Shown: piece after piece, positions 10,003 to 17,369 of the stretch
Layout of the letters: each line of letters begins with the position of its first letter
Position numbering within the stretch: the first letter of the stretch is position 1
NCBI GenBank assembly: GCA_021201825.1
Contig: JAJQED010000040.1
Location: 1-40,907, forward strand
Direction of reading: 5' to 3'
DNA from: Alistipes sp.
Lineage (GTDB): Bacteria; Bacteroidota; Bacteroidia; Bacteroidales; Rikenellaceae
Length of the DNA: 40,907 nt
Notes under the pieces: model-generated
What the model saw: only the letters and a program-made list of their open reading frames with translations
Database searches by the model: none
Told to the model about the DNA's origin: nothing
Program-made: the position numbers and the translations under genes

Positions 10003-10185
10003 TCAGAGAGTGTTGTCCTTATAGTCGCCGTCTCCGGTGCCGAAAGCGGCCTCCACTTCCTGTTTTTTCTCCATGTGCTGTTTATGGGAATGGTTCTCCA
10101 CGTTGTCGACCAGTTCGTTCACCTCGTCCAGCAACTCCTGCTTACGGCTCTCGAAATCCGCCGAAAGATCTTTTTTCTCTTCCAT
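10003..10185 (-). CDS. Small acidic coiled-coil-like protein, unknown function
   Basis: I do not recognise this 60-aa protein. It is very hydrophilic, rich in Glu, Lys, Asp and His, with no membrane segment. Residues about 8-45 show a heptad-like pattern (FESRKQELLDEVNELVDNVENH) suggesting one amphipathic helix or short coiled coil. An unstructured Gly/Asp tail ends in DNTL. The ATG at 10185 is preceded by AAAGAG, which could serve as a weak ribosome site. It is divergent from ppdK and is followed by a hairpin at 9955-9994, which supports a real transcription unit. Its size and composition recall small stress-related proteins, but I assign no function. Confidence 0.6.
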   Translation of the reverse strand: MEEKKDLSADFESRKQELLDEVNELVDNVENHSHKQHMEKKQEVEAAFGTGDGDYKDNTL

Positions 10186-10400
10186 CGCTCTTTACTTTAA
10201 AGGGTTTCAAAATTCCCGTTAACGGTTGCAAATTCCATACAAAAAAGTTCGCCCGCCGACCGGACCGGTCATCCGGCACTCCGTAGCGGCCTGTGTCCGA
10301 AAGGGGATAGGGGCGGCAACCGGACGGATTTCACGAAAAATGGTTATCTTCGCATTTAACGCCATACGATTGAAATTTTGAACCTTAAATAACCGATACG

Positions 10401-13127
10401 ATGCCAAATGTAAAAAGAGTCTACACTTTCGGCAATAAACAGGCCGAGGGTAACGGTAAGATGAAAGAACTGCTGGGGGGCAAGGGAGCCAACCTGGCGG
10501 AAATGAACCTTATAGGTATCCCGGTTCCCCCGGGCTTCACGATAACCACGGAGGTTTGCGCCGAATATTACAAGGAGGGCAAGGAGAGGGTGATCGAGCT
10601 TATCCGCCCGGAGGTCGAAAAGGCCATTGGCAGCATCGAGGAGCTCACCGGCACGCAGTTCGGAAGCGATACCAACCCGCTGTTGGTTTCCGTGCGTTCG
10701 GGTGCGAGGGCGTCCATGCCCGGGATGATGGACACTATCCTCAACCTGGGGCTGAACGATACCACCGTGGAGGCTATCGCCAACCGCACCGGCAACCCCC
10801 GCTTCGCATGGGATTCCTACCGCCGGTTCGTACAGATGTACGGCGACGTGGTACTGGGGATGAAGCCCGAAAGCAAGGAGGACCACGACCCGTTCGAGGA
10901 GATCATAGACCACATGAAAGAGGAGAAAGGGGTGGAGAACGATACGGACCTTACTACGGAAGACCTGCGCGAGCTGGTGGACCGGTTCAAGGCCGCCGTC
11001 AAGAAGCAGACCGGCGAGGACTTCCCGACGTGCGCGTGGGAACAGCTGTGGGGGGCGGTGAACGCCGTGTTCCAGAGCTGGATGAACGACCGGGCCATCT
11101 ATTACCGCAAGCTGAACAACATCCCCGCCGAGTGGGGGACGGCCGTGAACGTACAGGCCATGGTGTTCGGCAATATGGGCAACAATTCCGCGACGGGCGT
11201 AGCGTTCACACGCGACGCCGCGACGGGGGAAAATATTTTCAACGGCGAATACCTGGTCAACGCACAGGGCGAGGACGTGGTGGCCGGTATCCGTACCCCG
11301 CAGCAGATCACCCTCGAGGGATCGCGCCGCTGGGCTAAGGCCCAGAACATCTCCGAGGAGGAGCGCGCGGCCAAATATCCCTCGCTGGAGGAGATCATGC
11401 CCGCGGTGTACGGCGAGCTGAATTCCATCCAGCAGAACCTCGAAAAGTATTTCCGGGATATGCAGGACCTGGAATTCACCATTCAGGACGGTAAGCTGTG
11501 GATGCTTCAGACCCGCAGCGGCAAGCGTACCGGGGCGGCGATGGTCAAGATCGCCATGGATATGTTGAACGAGGGGCTGATAGACGAGCAGACGGCCGTT
11601 TTGAGGTGCGAGCCGGCCAAACTGGACGAACTGCTCCACCCCGTTTTCGATACCGAGGCCATGAAAGGGGCAAAGGTGCTGACCAAAGGACTTCCCGCCT
11701 CTCCCGGGGCGGCTACGGGCCAGATAGTATTCTTCGCCGAAGACGCTGAGAAATGGAACGCCGAGGGGAAAAAGGTTATTCTGGTCCGCATCGAGACCTC
11801 CCCGGAGGACCTCAAGGGAATGAACGTCTCGGAGGGTATCCTTACGGCCCGCGGCGGGATGACCTCGCACGCGGCGGTGGTTGCGCGCGGCATGGGTAAG
11901 TGCTGCGTCTCCGGTGCCGGGGAGTGCAGGATAGATTACCGCAACCGTACGCTCGAAGTGGGCGGTGTGACCTTAAACGAGGGGGATTATATCTCGCTGA
12001 ACGGTACCACCGGCGAAGTATATCTCGGGCAGGTGGCAACTAAGGCCGCCGAACTGGACGGGGACTTCGGAAGGCTGATGGACCTTACCAGCAAATACGC
12101 CCACCTTAAAGTGCGGGCCAACGCCGATACCCCGACCGACGCCAAGGTGGCTTTCCAGTTCGGTGCGCAGGGCATCGGCCTCTGCCGTACGGAGCACATG
12201 TTCTTCGAGGGCGACCGCATAAAGGCCGTCAGGGAAATGATCCTGGCAGACGACGAGGACGGCCGCCGCAAGGCGTTGGCCAAACTTCTGCCTATCCAGC
12301 GGCAGGATTTCGAGGGGCTGTTCGAGGTTATGAACGGTTACCCGGTCACCGTGCGCCTTTTGGACCCGCCGCTCCATGAGTTCGTACCCCATTTCGAAAA
12401 GGAACAGCAGGAGATGGCGGCCGAAATGGGCGTAACTTACGAAAAGATAAAGGAAAAGGTGGAGGCCCTCGAGGAGGTCAACCCGATGCTCGGGCACCGC
12501 GGCTGCCGCCTGGGCAACACCTATCCGGAGATCACCGAGATGCAGGCCCGCGCCATAATCGAGGCCGCGATGAACATCCGCGCCAAAGGTATCCCGGTGC
12601 ATGTGGAGATAATGGTGCCGCTGGTGGGTAACCACAAGGAGCTGCGCTACCAGAAGCGTATCATCGACCTGGTTGCCGAGGAGGTTTTCGCCGAGCGCAA
12701 CGACAAGATAGACTATATGGTCGGCACGATGATCGAGGTTCCCCGTGCCGCCGTTACGGCCAACCAGATCGCCGAAGTTGCCGAGTTCTTCTCGTTCGGC
12801 ACCAACGACCTTACCCAGATGACCCTCGGGTTCTCCCGTGACGATATAGGCAAGTTCCTGCCCGTTTACCTCGAACGGGGTATCCTGAAGAACGACCCGT
12901 TCCAGATACTGGACCAGAACGGCGTAGGCCAGCTGGTACGTGAGGGTGTTTTCAAAGGCCGGGGTACCCGTCCGGAACTGAAATGCGGTATCTGCGGCGA
13001 ACACGGTGGTGAGCCGAGTTCCGTGGAGTTCTGCCATTTCGCGGGGTTGAACTACGTATCGTGCTCCCCGTTCCGTGTGCCTATCGCAAGGCTGGCGGCG
13101 GCTCATGCGGCCCTGAAACAGCAGTAG
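10401..13127 (+). CDS. ppdK: Pyruvate, phosphate dikinase
   Basis: The 908-aa enzyme interconverts pyruvate + ATP + Pi and phosphoenolpyruvate + AMP + PPi, used in Bacteroidales for reversible glycolytic flux. Domains are in the expected order: N-terminal ATP-grasp (about 1-350) with KGANLAEM near 29-36, the swivelling phospho-His domain with TSHAAVVARG carrying the transferred-phosphate His490, and the C-terminal TIM barrel with the CGICGEHGG motif (catalytic Cys865). Length is typical for the bacterial enzyme. The ATG at 10401 gives the family start MPNVKRVYTFGNKQAEG. It is monocistronic and ends at a strong hairpin (13167-13207). A weak -7-like box (TATCTTCG, 10345-10352) lies upstream, with no matching -33 element. 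Confidence 0.97.
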   Translation: MPNVKRVYTFGNKQAEGNGKMKELLGGKGANLAEMNLIGIPVPPGFTITTEVCAEYYKEGKERVIELIRPEVEKAIGSIEELTGTQFGSDTNPLLVSVRSGARASMPGMMDTILNLGLNDTTVEAIANRTGNPRFAWDSYRRFVQMYGDVVLGMKPESKEDHDPFEEIIDHMKEEKGVENDTDLTTEDLRELVDRFKAAVKKQTGEDFPTCAWEQLWGAVNAVFQSWMNDRAIYYRKLNNIPAEWGTAVNVQAMVFGNMGNNSATGVAFTRDAATGENIFNGEYLVNAQGEDVVAGIRTPQQITLEGSRRWAKAQNISEEERAAKYPSLEEIMPAVYGELNSIQQNLEKYFRDMQDLEFTIQDGKLWMLQTRSGKRTGAAMVKIAMDMLNEGLIDEQTAVLRCEPAKLDELLHPVFDTEAMKGAKVLTKGLPASPGAATGQIVFFAEDAEKWNAEGKKVILVRIETSPEDLKGMNVSEGILTARGGMTSHAAVVARGMGKCCVSGAGECRIDYRNRTLEVGGVTLNEGDYISLNGTTGEVYLGQVATKAAELDGDFGRLMDLTSKYAHLKVRANADTPTDAKVAFQFGAQGIGLCRTEHMFFEGDRIKAVREMILADDEDGRRKALAKLLPIQRQDFEGLFEVMNGYPVTVRLLDPPLHEFVPHFEKEQQEMAAEMGVTYEKIKEKVEALEEVNPMLGHRGCRLGNTYPEITEMQARAIIEAAMNIRAKGIPVHVEIMVPLVGNHKELRYQKRIIDLVAEEVFAERNDKIDYMVGTMIEVPRAAVTANQIAEVAEFFSFGTNDLTQMTLGFSRDDIGKFLPVYLERGILKNDPFQILDQNGVGQLVREGVFKGRGTRPELKCGICGEHGGEPSSVEFCHFAGLNYVSCSPFRVPIARLAAAHAALKQQ

Positions 13128-13166
13128 ATCCGCCCGGGCCCGGTAAGGGCCCCGGGTTTGCCATAA

Positions 13167-13207
13167 AAATAAAATACCCTGCCGTCACACGGCAGGGTAT
13201 TTTATTT
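13167..13207. terminator. Strong bidirectional terminator
   Basis: A perfect 18-bp stem (13167-13184 with 13190-13207) and 5-nt loop, GC-rich at the tip and A/T-rich at the base, so each strand ends in a U-rich tract. It lies between the convergent ends of ppdK and the S41 peptidase gene and can serve both. Confidence 0.9.
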
Positions 13208-13222
13208 CCTAACCGGACGTGA

Positions 13223-14761
13223 TCAGTCCGCGATATAGCCTTTGGAGGGTTTGACGTGGCGCAGGCTTCCCTGTTTGAGCCTGCCGACGTAACCGCTGGC
13301 CGAAGCTGCGGCGGCCCGCGACGAGGGCGGGAAACTGCCCCGCTCGATATGGTGGAGGGCGGCGGCCAGCATCGGTTCTTCCGGGTCGCCCAGTTCCTTG
13401 AGTTCGTATTCGAACTCCTCATAGAACAGGTAACCGCCCGACTGCCGCGGGTCTATCCCCGTCGATTCGTACGAGCCGTTGTTGGCGTCCTTTATATTGA
13501 AAGCTACGATGTATGCTATGTAGTCGTACCGGCCGAGGCTTTGTGCGATCTGGCTTTCCTGGTTCAGGTTTTCGGTGGTATACACGTTCTGGCCCACGTT
13601 TTTACCTTCGGTAGTACAGCCGATATGTACCACGTCTATGCCGGAAGCCCGCAAGCAATGCAAAAGCACCTCGCTTGCCGAGGCCGAATAGTTGGTGGCT
13701 ATCACGTATACCCGGGATACTCCCACGGTGTTTGCCTGGGCGAGGTAATTGTACGGGGTCTCGCTGCCGTTGTTGTAGACGTTCTTCTGGAAGACCTGGT
13801 TAGTAAACGAGGCCGGGACTATCAGGCTGGCCAACAGCTGGCAGCTGGTCACGTAGCCTCCCGGGTTATAGCGCAGGTCGAGGACCAGTTCGTTCACCCC
13901 CTGCCGTTTGAAGTCGGCGAAAACTTCGATTAGCGCCTGGTCGTAAACCCGGTCCTCCCCGCCGCGCTCGAACTCGTTGTAAACGAGGTAACCCACCGTG
14001 CGGCTTCCCGCGGACATGACCGTGGCGTAATATATGGGAGTCTGGTCGATGAACGAGGAGTTAAGCGTTATGGTCTTGTCGTTTTCGCTGTCCCTGGTCA
14101 CCAGGGCCATGGTGAACGTCTCCCCGGTGGTCTCGCTTATCCCGGTAACGTATTGCACCAAATCGAGTTGGCAGGTGGTAAGCCGCACGCTCGATGTCCC
14201 GGAAAGTGGGGCGCTCAGGTTGGACAAAAGTTCGCTGTAACCGCTTTGCGGAAGTTCCGAGCCGTTTATCTTGTAGATATGGTCCCCCCGTTTCAGGCCG
14301 GCGGTTTCGGCCTGCGAACCTTTGGTAACACAAACTACCGTCACGTACTTCTTGGCGTATACATTGTCATCGCTGATACGGTCGTCGTGCAGGAACGACT
14401 GGCTGATGATATAGTCGAACCCGAACGATGAGGTGAGGTAATCCTCGTCCGCCCGGGTGGTGGCGGTCGATTCGTACCTCTGGATCGAGGAGTAGAAGTA
14501 ACCGGTAGTGTCCGTAGGGTGCTTGCCGTCCTTTAGGGAGAGCAGGTCCTCGAAAAATTTGTCGTACCGCTTATCGTAACCGGGCGAGGAGGGCAGTTCG
14601 TCGTTCCACAGGTAGACATCCTGCATATAGGGGAATACCCACCGGTTGGCCGCGCGGTCGGAGTTGTCGTAAGAGCCATCCCCGTCGTCGTCGTTGTTGG
14701 AACATGCCGCCAGGGCCGTGATAACGGCCACAAGGGGGAGCAAACGTGCAATTATTTTCAT
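13223..14761 (-). CDS. S41-family (C-terminal processing) peptidase lipoprotein with PDZ domain
   Basis: This 512-aa protein has a lipoprotein signal (ALAAC, Cys20) followed by an acidic SNNDDDGDG linker, a pattern linked with surface export of Bacteroidetes lipoproteins. After an S41 N-terminal region (about 38-115), a PDZ domain (about 135-200, with AGLKRGDHIYKING) precedes the catalytic domain (about 255-420). That domain contains LVLDLRYNPGG, the nucleophile motif SASASE (Ser361) and GKNVGQ with Lys387, the Ser/Lys dyad of the CtpA/Prc family. The family cleaves extracytoplasmic proteins near the C-terminus; the substrate here is unknown. The C-terminal 60 residues are Ala/Ser/Arg-rich and not part of the fold. 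The gene starts 6 bp after the nth stop, so both form an operon. Confidence 0.9.
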   Translation of the reverse strand: MKIIARLLPLVAVITALAACSNNDDDGDGSYDNSDRAANRWVFPYMQDVYLWNDELPSSPGYDKRYDKFFEDLLSLKDGKHPTDTTGYFYSSIQRYESTATTRADEDYLTSSFGFDYIISQSFLHDDRISDDNVYAKKYVTVVCVTKGSQAETAGLKRGDHIYKINGSELPQSGYSELLSNLSAPLSGTSSVRLTTCQLDLVQYVTGISETTGETFTMALVTRDSENDKTITLNSSFIDQTPIYYATVMSAGSRTVGYLVYNEFERGGEDRVYDQALIEVFADFKRQGVNELVLDLRYNPGGYVTSCQLLASLIVPASFTNQVFQKNVYNNGSETPYNYLAQANTVGVSRVYVIATNYSASASEVLLHCLRASGIDVVHIGCTTEGKNVGQNVYTTENLNQESQIAQSLGRYDYIAYIVAFNIKDANNGSYESTGIDPRQSGGYLFYEEFEYELKELGDPEEPMLAAALHHIERGSFPPSSRAAAASASGYVGRLKQGSLRHVKPSKGYIAD

Positions 14762-14767
14762 AACCCT

Positions 14768-15436
14768 CTATTTTTCATCGTTTACGGCCTCTCCTGCCGG
14801 AGGGTTCTTTTCCAGGTATTTACACCACCGGGCGATGCCGCACCGCTCGCAGTGCGGCTTACGGGCCGTACATACGTACCGTCCGTGCAGGATAAGCCAG
14901 TGGTGTGCGGTGGGCAAAAGTTCTGCCGGAATATGTTTGGTAAGCTGTAATTCCGTCTGCAACGGGGTTTTGGCGCCCCGGGTCAGGCCTATGCGGGCCG
15001 AAACCCGGAAGACATGGGTGTCCACGGGCATCACGAATTTGTTATAGATCACGGCCGCCACGACATTGGCGGTCTTACGTCCCACCCCGGGAAGTTTCTG
15101 CAGCTGGTCCACGTCGTCGGGGACGACCGAACCGAACTCCGATACCAGTTTGCGGGCCATCCCCACCAGGTTACGGGCCTTGCTGTTGGGATAGGAGATG
15201 CTCTTGATGTACTGGTAAACCTCTTCCGGTTCGGCCTCGGCCATCAGCTCCGGGACCGGGTACTTCTCGAACAGGGCCGGGGTGGTCATATTGACCCTCT
15301 TATCGGTACACTGAGCCGAAAGGATCACCGACACCAGCAGCTGGTACGGATTGTCGTACCGCAGCTCGGATTCGGCCACCGGCATGTTCTGTGAAAACCA
15401 TTCGATGATACCCTCGTACCGTTCCTGTTTTCTCAT
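14768..15436 (-). CDS. nth: Endonuclease III (base-excision repair DNA glycosylase/AP lyase)
   Basis: The 222-aa enzyme removes oxidised pyrimidines from DNA and nicks the abasic site. The helix-hairpin-helix LPGVGRKTANVV ends with catalytic Lys121, and the downstream VDTHVFRV supplies the catalytic Asp139. Four cysteines with C-X6-C-X2-C-X5-C spacing (Cys189, 196, 199, 205) form the [4Fe-4S] site. Length and start match the family. It is the first gene of a two-gene minus operon with the S41 peptidase (6-bp gap); the pairing makes no obvious functional sense. A TAACTTTA box at 15457-15464, 7/8 to the Bacteroidetes -7 consensus, lies about 20 bp upstream of the ATG. Confidence 0.96.
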   Translation of the reverse strand: MRKQERYEGIIEWFSQNMPVAESELRYDNPYQLLVSVILSAQCTDKRVNMTTPALFEKYPVPELMAEAEPEEVYQYIKSISYPNSKARNLVGMARKLVSEFGSVVPDDVDQLQKLPGVGRKTANVVAAVIYNKFVMPVDTHVFRVSARIGLTRGAKTPLQTELQLTKHIPAELLPTAHHWLILHGRYVCTARKPHCERCGIARWCKYLEKNPPAGEAVNDEK

Positions 15437-15456
15437 CGGAAAAAAATTTATCCCCG

Positions 15457-15464
15457 TAAAGTTA
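15457..15464 (-). promoter_or_regulatory. Possible -7 box for nth
   Basis: On the minus strand this reads TAACTTTA, one mismatch from TAnnTTTG, 20 bp before the nth start. No convincing -33 TTTG is seen at the right distance. Confidence 0.35.
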
Positions 15465-15522
15465 CTAATTATGAACGGAATTTCACCCGCTTTATTACCG
15501 GGCCCGGAGCAACAGGATACGG

Positions 15523-15556
15523 CAGCGGCCGTACCGGATGCCCGGTACGGCCGCTG
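15523..15556 (-). terminator. Hairpin after the esterase gene
   Basis: A perfect 15-bp GC-rich stem (15523-15537 with 15542-15556) and a 4-nt loop, 21 bp past the esterase stop. There is no U-tract, but its position at the end of a minus-strand unit, just before nth, supports termination. Confidence 0.6.
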
Positions 15557-15577
15557 AAAGGGTGTGGTCCCCGAAAG

Positions 15578-16564
15578 TTACACAAGGTATTTTTTCAGGA
15601 AAGCCGCGGAGAACATCGCCAGGGTCTTCACCGGGTTTATCTCCGCGAAGCCGTTCAGCAGTCCCCAGTCATGGGTAACGCCGTTGAAGCGGATGGTGGT
15701 GGTTTCCACGCCGGCCGCGTCGAGGTGGCGGCCCATGGTTTCCCCGCCGTCCCGCAGTATGTCGTTCTCGGCCACTTCGATCAGGGTCGGGGGCAGTCCG
15801 CGCAGCTGGTCGGCGGTCGCACGGTCGGGCGAAACCAGTATGTTGTTCCATTCCGACTTGCCGTCCAGGTAATTGTCGCGCATCCACTCCATAAGCGGGG
15901 TGGTCAAAAAGCGCTGCTCGCCGTATTCGGCATACGATTCGGTGTCGGTGTCAGCATCGCAGTAGGGCCACATGGCGACGAGGGCCTTGATCTGCGGGCC
16001 GCTCTTATCCTTAGCCAGTAAACCAATGCCCAGGGTCATGTTACCGCCGGCGCTGTTGCCGACCACGCCCAGTTTGGTTCCGTCCACGTCTATCTGGTCG
16101 CCGTTTGCCGCAACCCATTTGGTGGCCGCATAACACTCTTCGAGGGCGGTCGGGAATTTGGCCTCCGGTGAGCGGGTATATTCCACGAACACACAGGCCA
16201 TCTGCGATTCGACGACCACGTCCCTTACCAGCCGCTTGTGGGTCGGGTAGTCGCCCAACACCCAGCCGCCGCCGTGCAGGAACATAAATACCGGGAGGGT
16301 CCCCTCCACTCCTTCGGGGCGTACGATAACGATCTCGATCTGTTTGCCGTCGGATTCGATGGTCTTGTACTGCTCGGTGATGCCCGAGACATCCACGTTC
16401 ACCGATTTCTGCGCGTCTTCCAGCACCTTGCGTGCTTTGTCCACCGGAAGCGATTCCACGGGGGTGTCGCTCGCGTTGAGGACTTTGAGGTATTTTTTGG
16501 TCCCTACGCTCAGGTGTTCGTCCTCCAGGTAATCGGGGGCTTTTACTGCTGTTTCTGTTGCCAT
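15578..16564 (-). CDS. Alpha/beta hydrolase of the hormone-sensitive-lipase (HSL/GDXG) esterase family
   Basis: I start at the ATG at 16564 (328 aa, MATETAVKAPDYL). The frame extends to 16681, but that would run inside the upstream isochorismatase gene and adds an unrelated sequence. The oxyanion motif HGGGW is at 97-101 and the nucleophile elbow GNSAGG at 169-174 (Ser171). Asp268 (ENDILRDGG) and His298 (THDWGL) complete the triad in HSL-family spacing. Members hydrolyse carboxylic esters of short or medium acyl chains. There is no signal peptide, so it is cytoplasmic. It follows the isochorismatase-like gene by 25 bp and ends at a hairpin. The specific substrate cannot be told. Confidence 0.9.
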   Translation of the reverse strand: MATETAVKAPDYLEDEHLSVGTKKYLKVLNASDTPVESLPVDKARKVLEDAQKSVNVDVSGITEQYKTIESDGKQIEIVIVRPEGVEGTLPVFMFLHGGGWVLGDYPTHKRLVRDVVVESQMACVFVEYTRSPEAKFPTALEECYAATKWVAANGDQIDVDGTKLGVVGNSAGGNMTLGIGLLAKDKSGPQIKALVAMWPYCDADTDTESYAEYGEQRFLTTPLMEWMRDNYLDGKSEWNNILVSPDRATADQLRGLPPTLIEVAENDILRDGGETMGRHLDAAGVETTTIRFNGVTHDWGLLNGFAEINPVKTLAMFSAAFLKKYLV

Positions 16565-16589
16565 AAGATTATTTTTTATTGGTGAGTTT

Positions 16590-17204
16590 TCAGTCCATTC
16601 GGGGGAAGACGCCTGCTTCTCGGAGTATGCCCACGATACCTTCGGCCGTATCCTCCCTGGCCCAGTCGCGCTGAAGTTCACAAGCGAACTGCACCACGGT
16701 GGTGGGTACCGCCCCGGCCTGTTCTATCCGGCGGAGGCCCGCCTTATGGGCTACCACGGTCGTCCCCCCGATAGCATCCACCACGGGATAGACCATATAC
16801 CCGTCGGCAATCGCATCTATGGCAGGGAACGTCAGACATGCCTCGGTCCATAAACCGGCTATGACCAGTTTTCGCCGTCCCGTTTCTTCGACGGCGGTGC
16901 GGAACCGGATGTCCTCCCACGCGTTTATGTATGTGCGGTCTATCACATCGATGCCGCACAGCTCGTTCCGTAAGGCAGGGATCAGGCGGTTGCTCTCGTC
17001 CGCCGAGGCGTTCACGGTCGAAACCACAAGAGGCAGTCCGAACTGTTTGGCCAGCTTGACAAGCAGTACGGTCCGGGAAACCACCCGTGCCCGGTCGGCA
17101 GAAGTGACCGCGTTGACCTGCATCGGCTGGTAATCTATCAGCAGCAGGGCCGCGTTGCGCGGCGTGAGCAGGTGGTCGGTATTTTGGTCGCGTATATTAT
17201 CCAT
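16590..17204 (-). CDS. Isochorismatase-like cysteine hydrolase, YcaC type
   Basis: The 204-aa protein has the isochorismatase/nicotinamidase fold: LLLIDYQPMQ with the catalytic Asp near residue 24, an INAWED segment near 93-98, and the nucleophile region GLWTEACLTFPA with Cys near residue 122. The stretches INAWED, TEAC...PAIDA and VQFACELQRDW point to the YcaC subgroup rather than true isochorismatase or nicotinamidase; YcaC substrates are not established. Its length fits that subgroup. It is the first gene of a two-gene minus-strand unit with the HSL esterase 25 bp downstream, which suggests degradation of one small compound by two hydrolytic steps (inference). No clear TAnnTTTG box precedes it. 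Confidence 0.88.
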   Translation of the reverse strand: MDNIRDQNTDHLLTPRNAALLLIDYQPMQVNAVTSADRARVVSRTVLLVKLAKQFGLPLVVSTVNASADESNRLIPALRNELCGIDVIDRTYINAWEDIRFRTAVEETGRRKLVIAGLWTEACLTFPAIDAIADGYMVYPVVDAIGGTTVVAHKAGLRRIEQAGAVPTTVVQFACELQRDWAREDTAEGIVGILREAGVFPRMD

Positions 17205-17291
17205 ATCGGTAGGGGCCCCGGGGTTTGCCGGGCCTATACCGTATTACCAAAAACTGTTCCTTTAAGGGCGTACCCGCCCGGGACAAAAAGA

Positions 17292-17324
17292 AAAATGCCT
17301 CCCGGAGCACCCGGGAGGCATTTT
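17292..17324 (-). terminator. Terminator after the TonB-dependent receptor gene
   Basis: A perfect 14-bp stem (17292-17305 with 17311-17324), 5-nt loop, followed on the minus strand by a U-rich run. It is 45 bp past the receptor stop. Confidence 0.88.
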
Positions 17325-17369
17325 CGCAGGGCCGGTTGCCCGGGCCTGCGTATTGAACGGTAATGGGAA

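Noticed and set aside
8675-10024. 449-codon plus-strand open frame antisense to the amylase gene
   Set aside because: No recognisable domain; the catalytic motifs of GH13 on the minus strand prove which strand codes.
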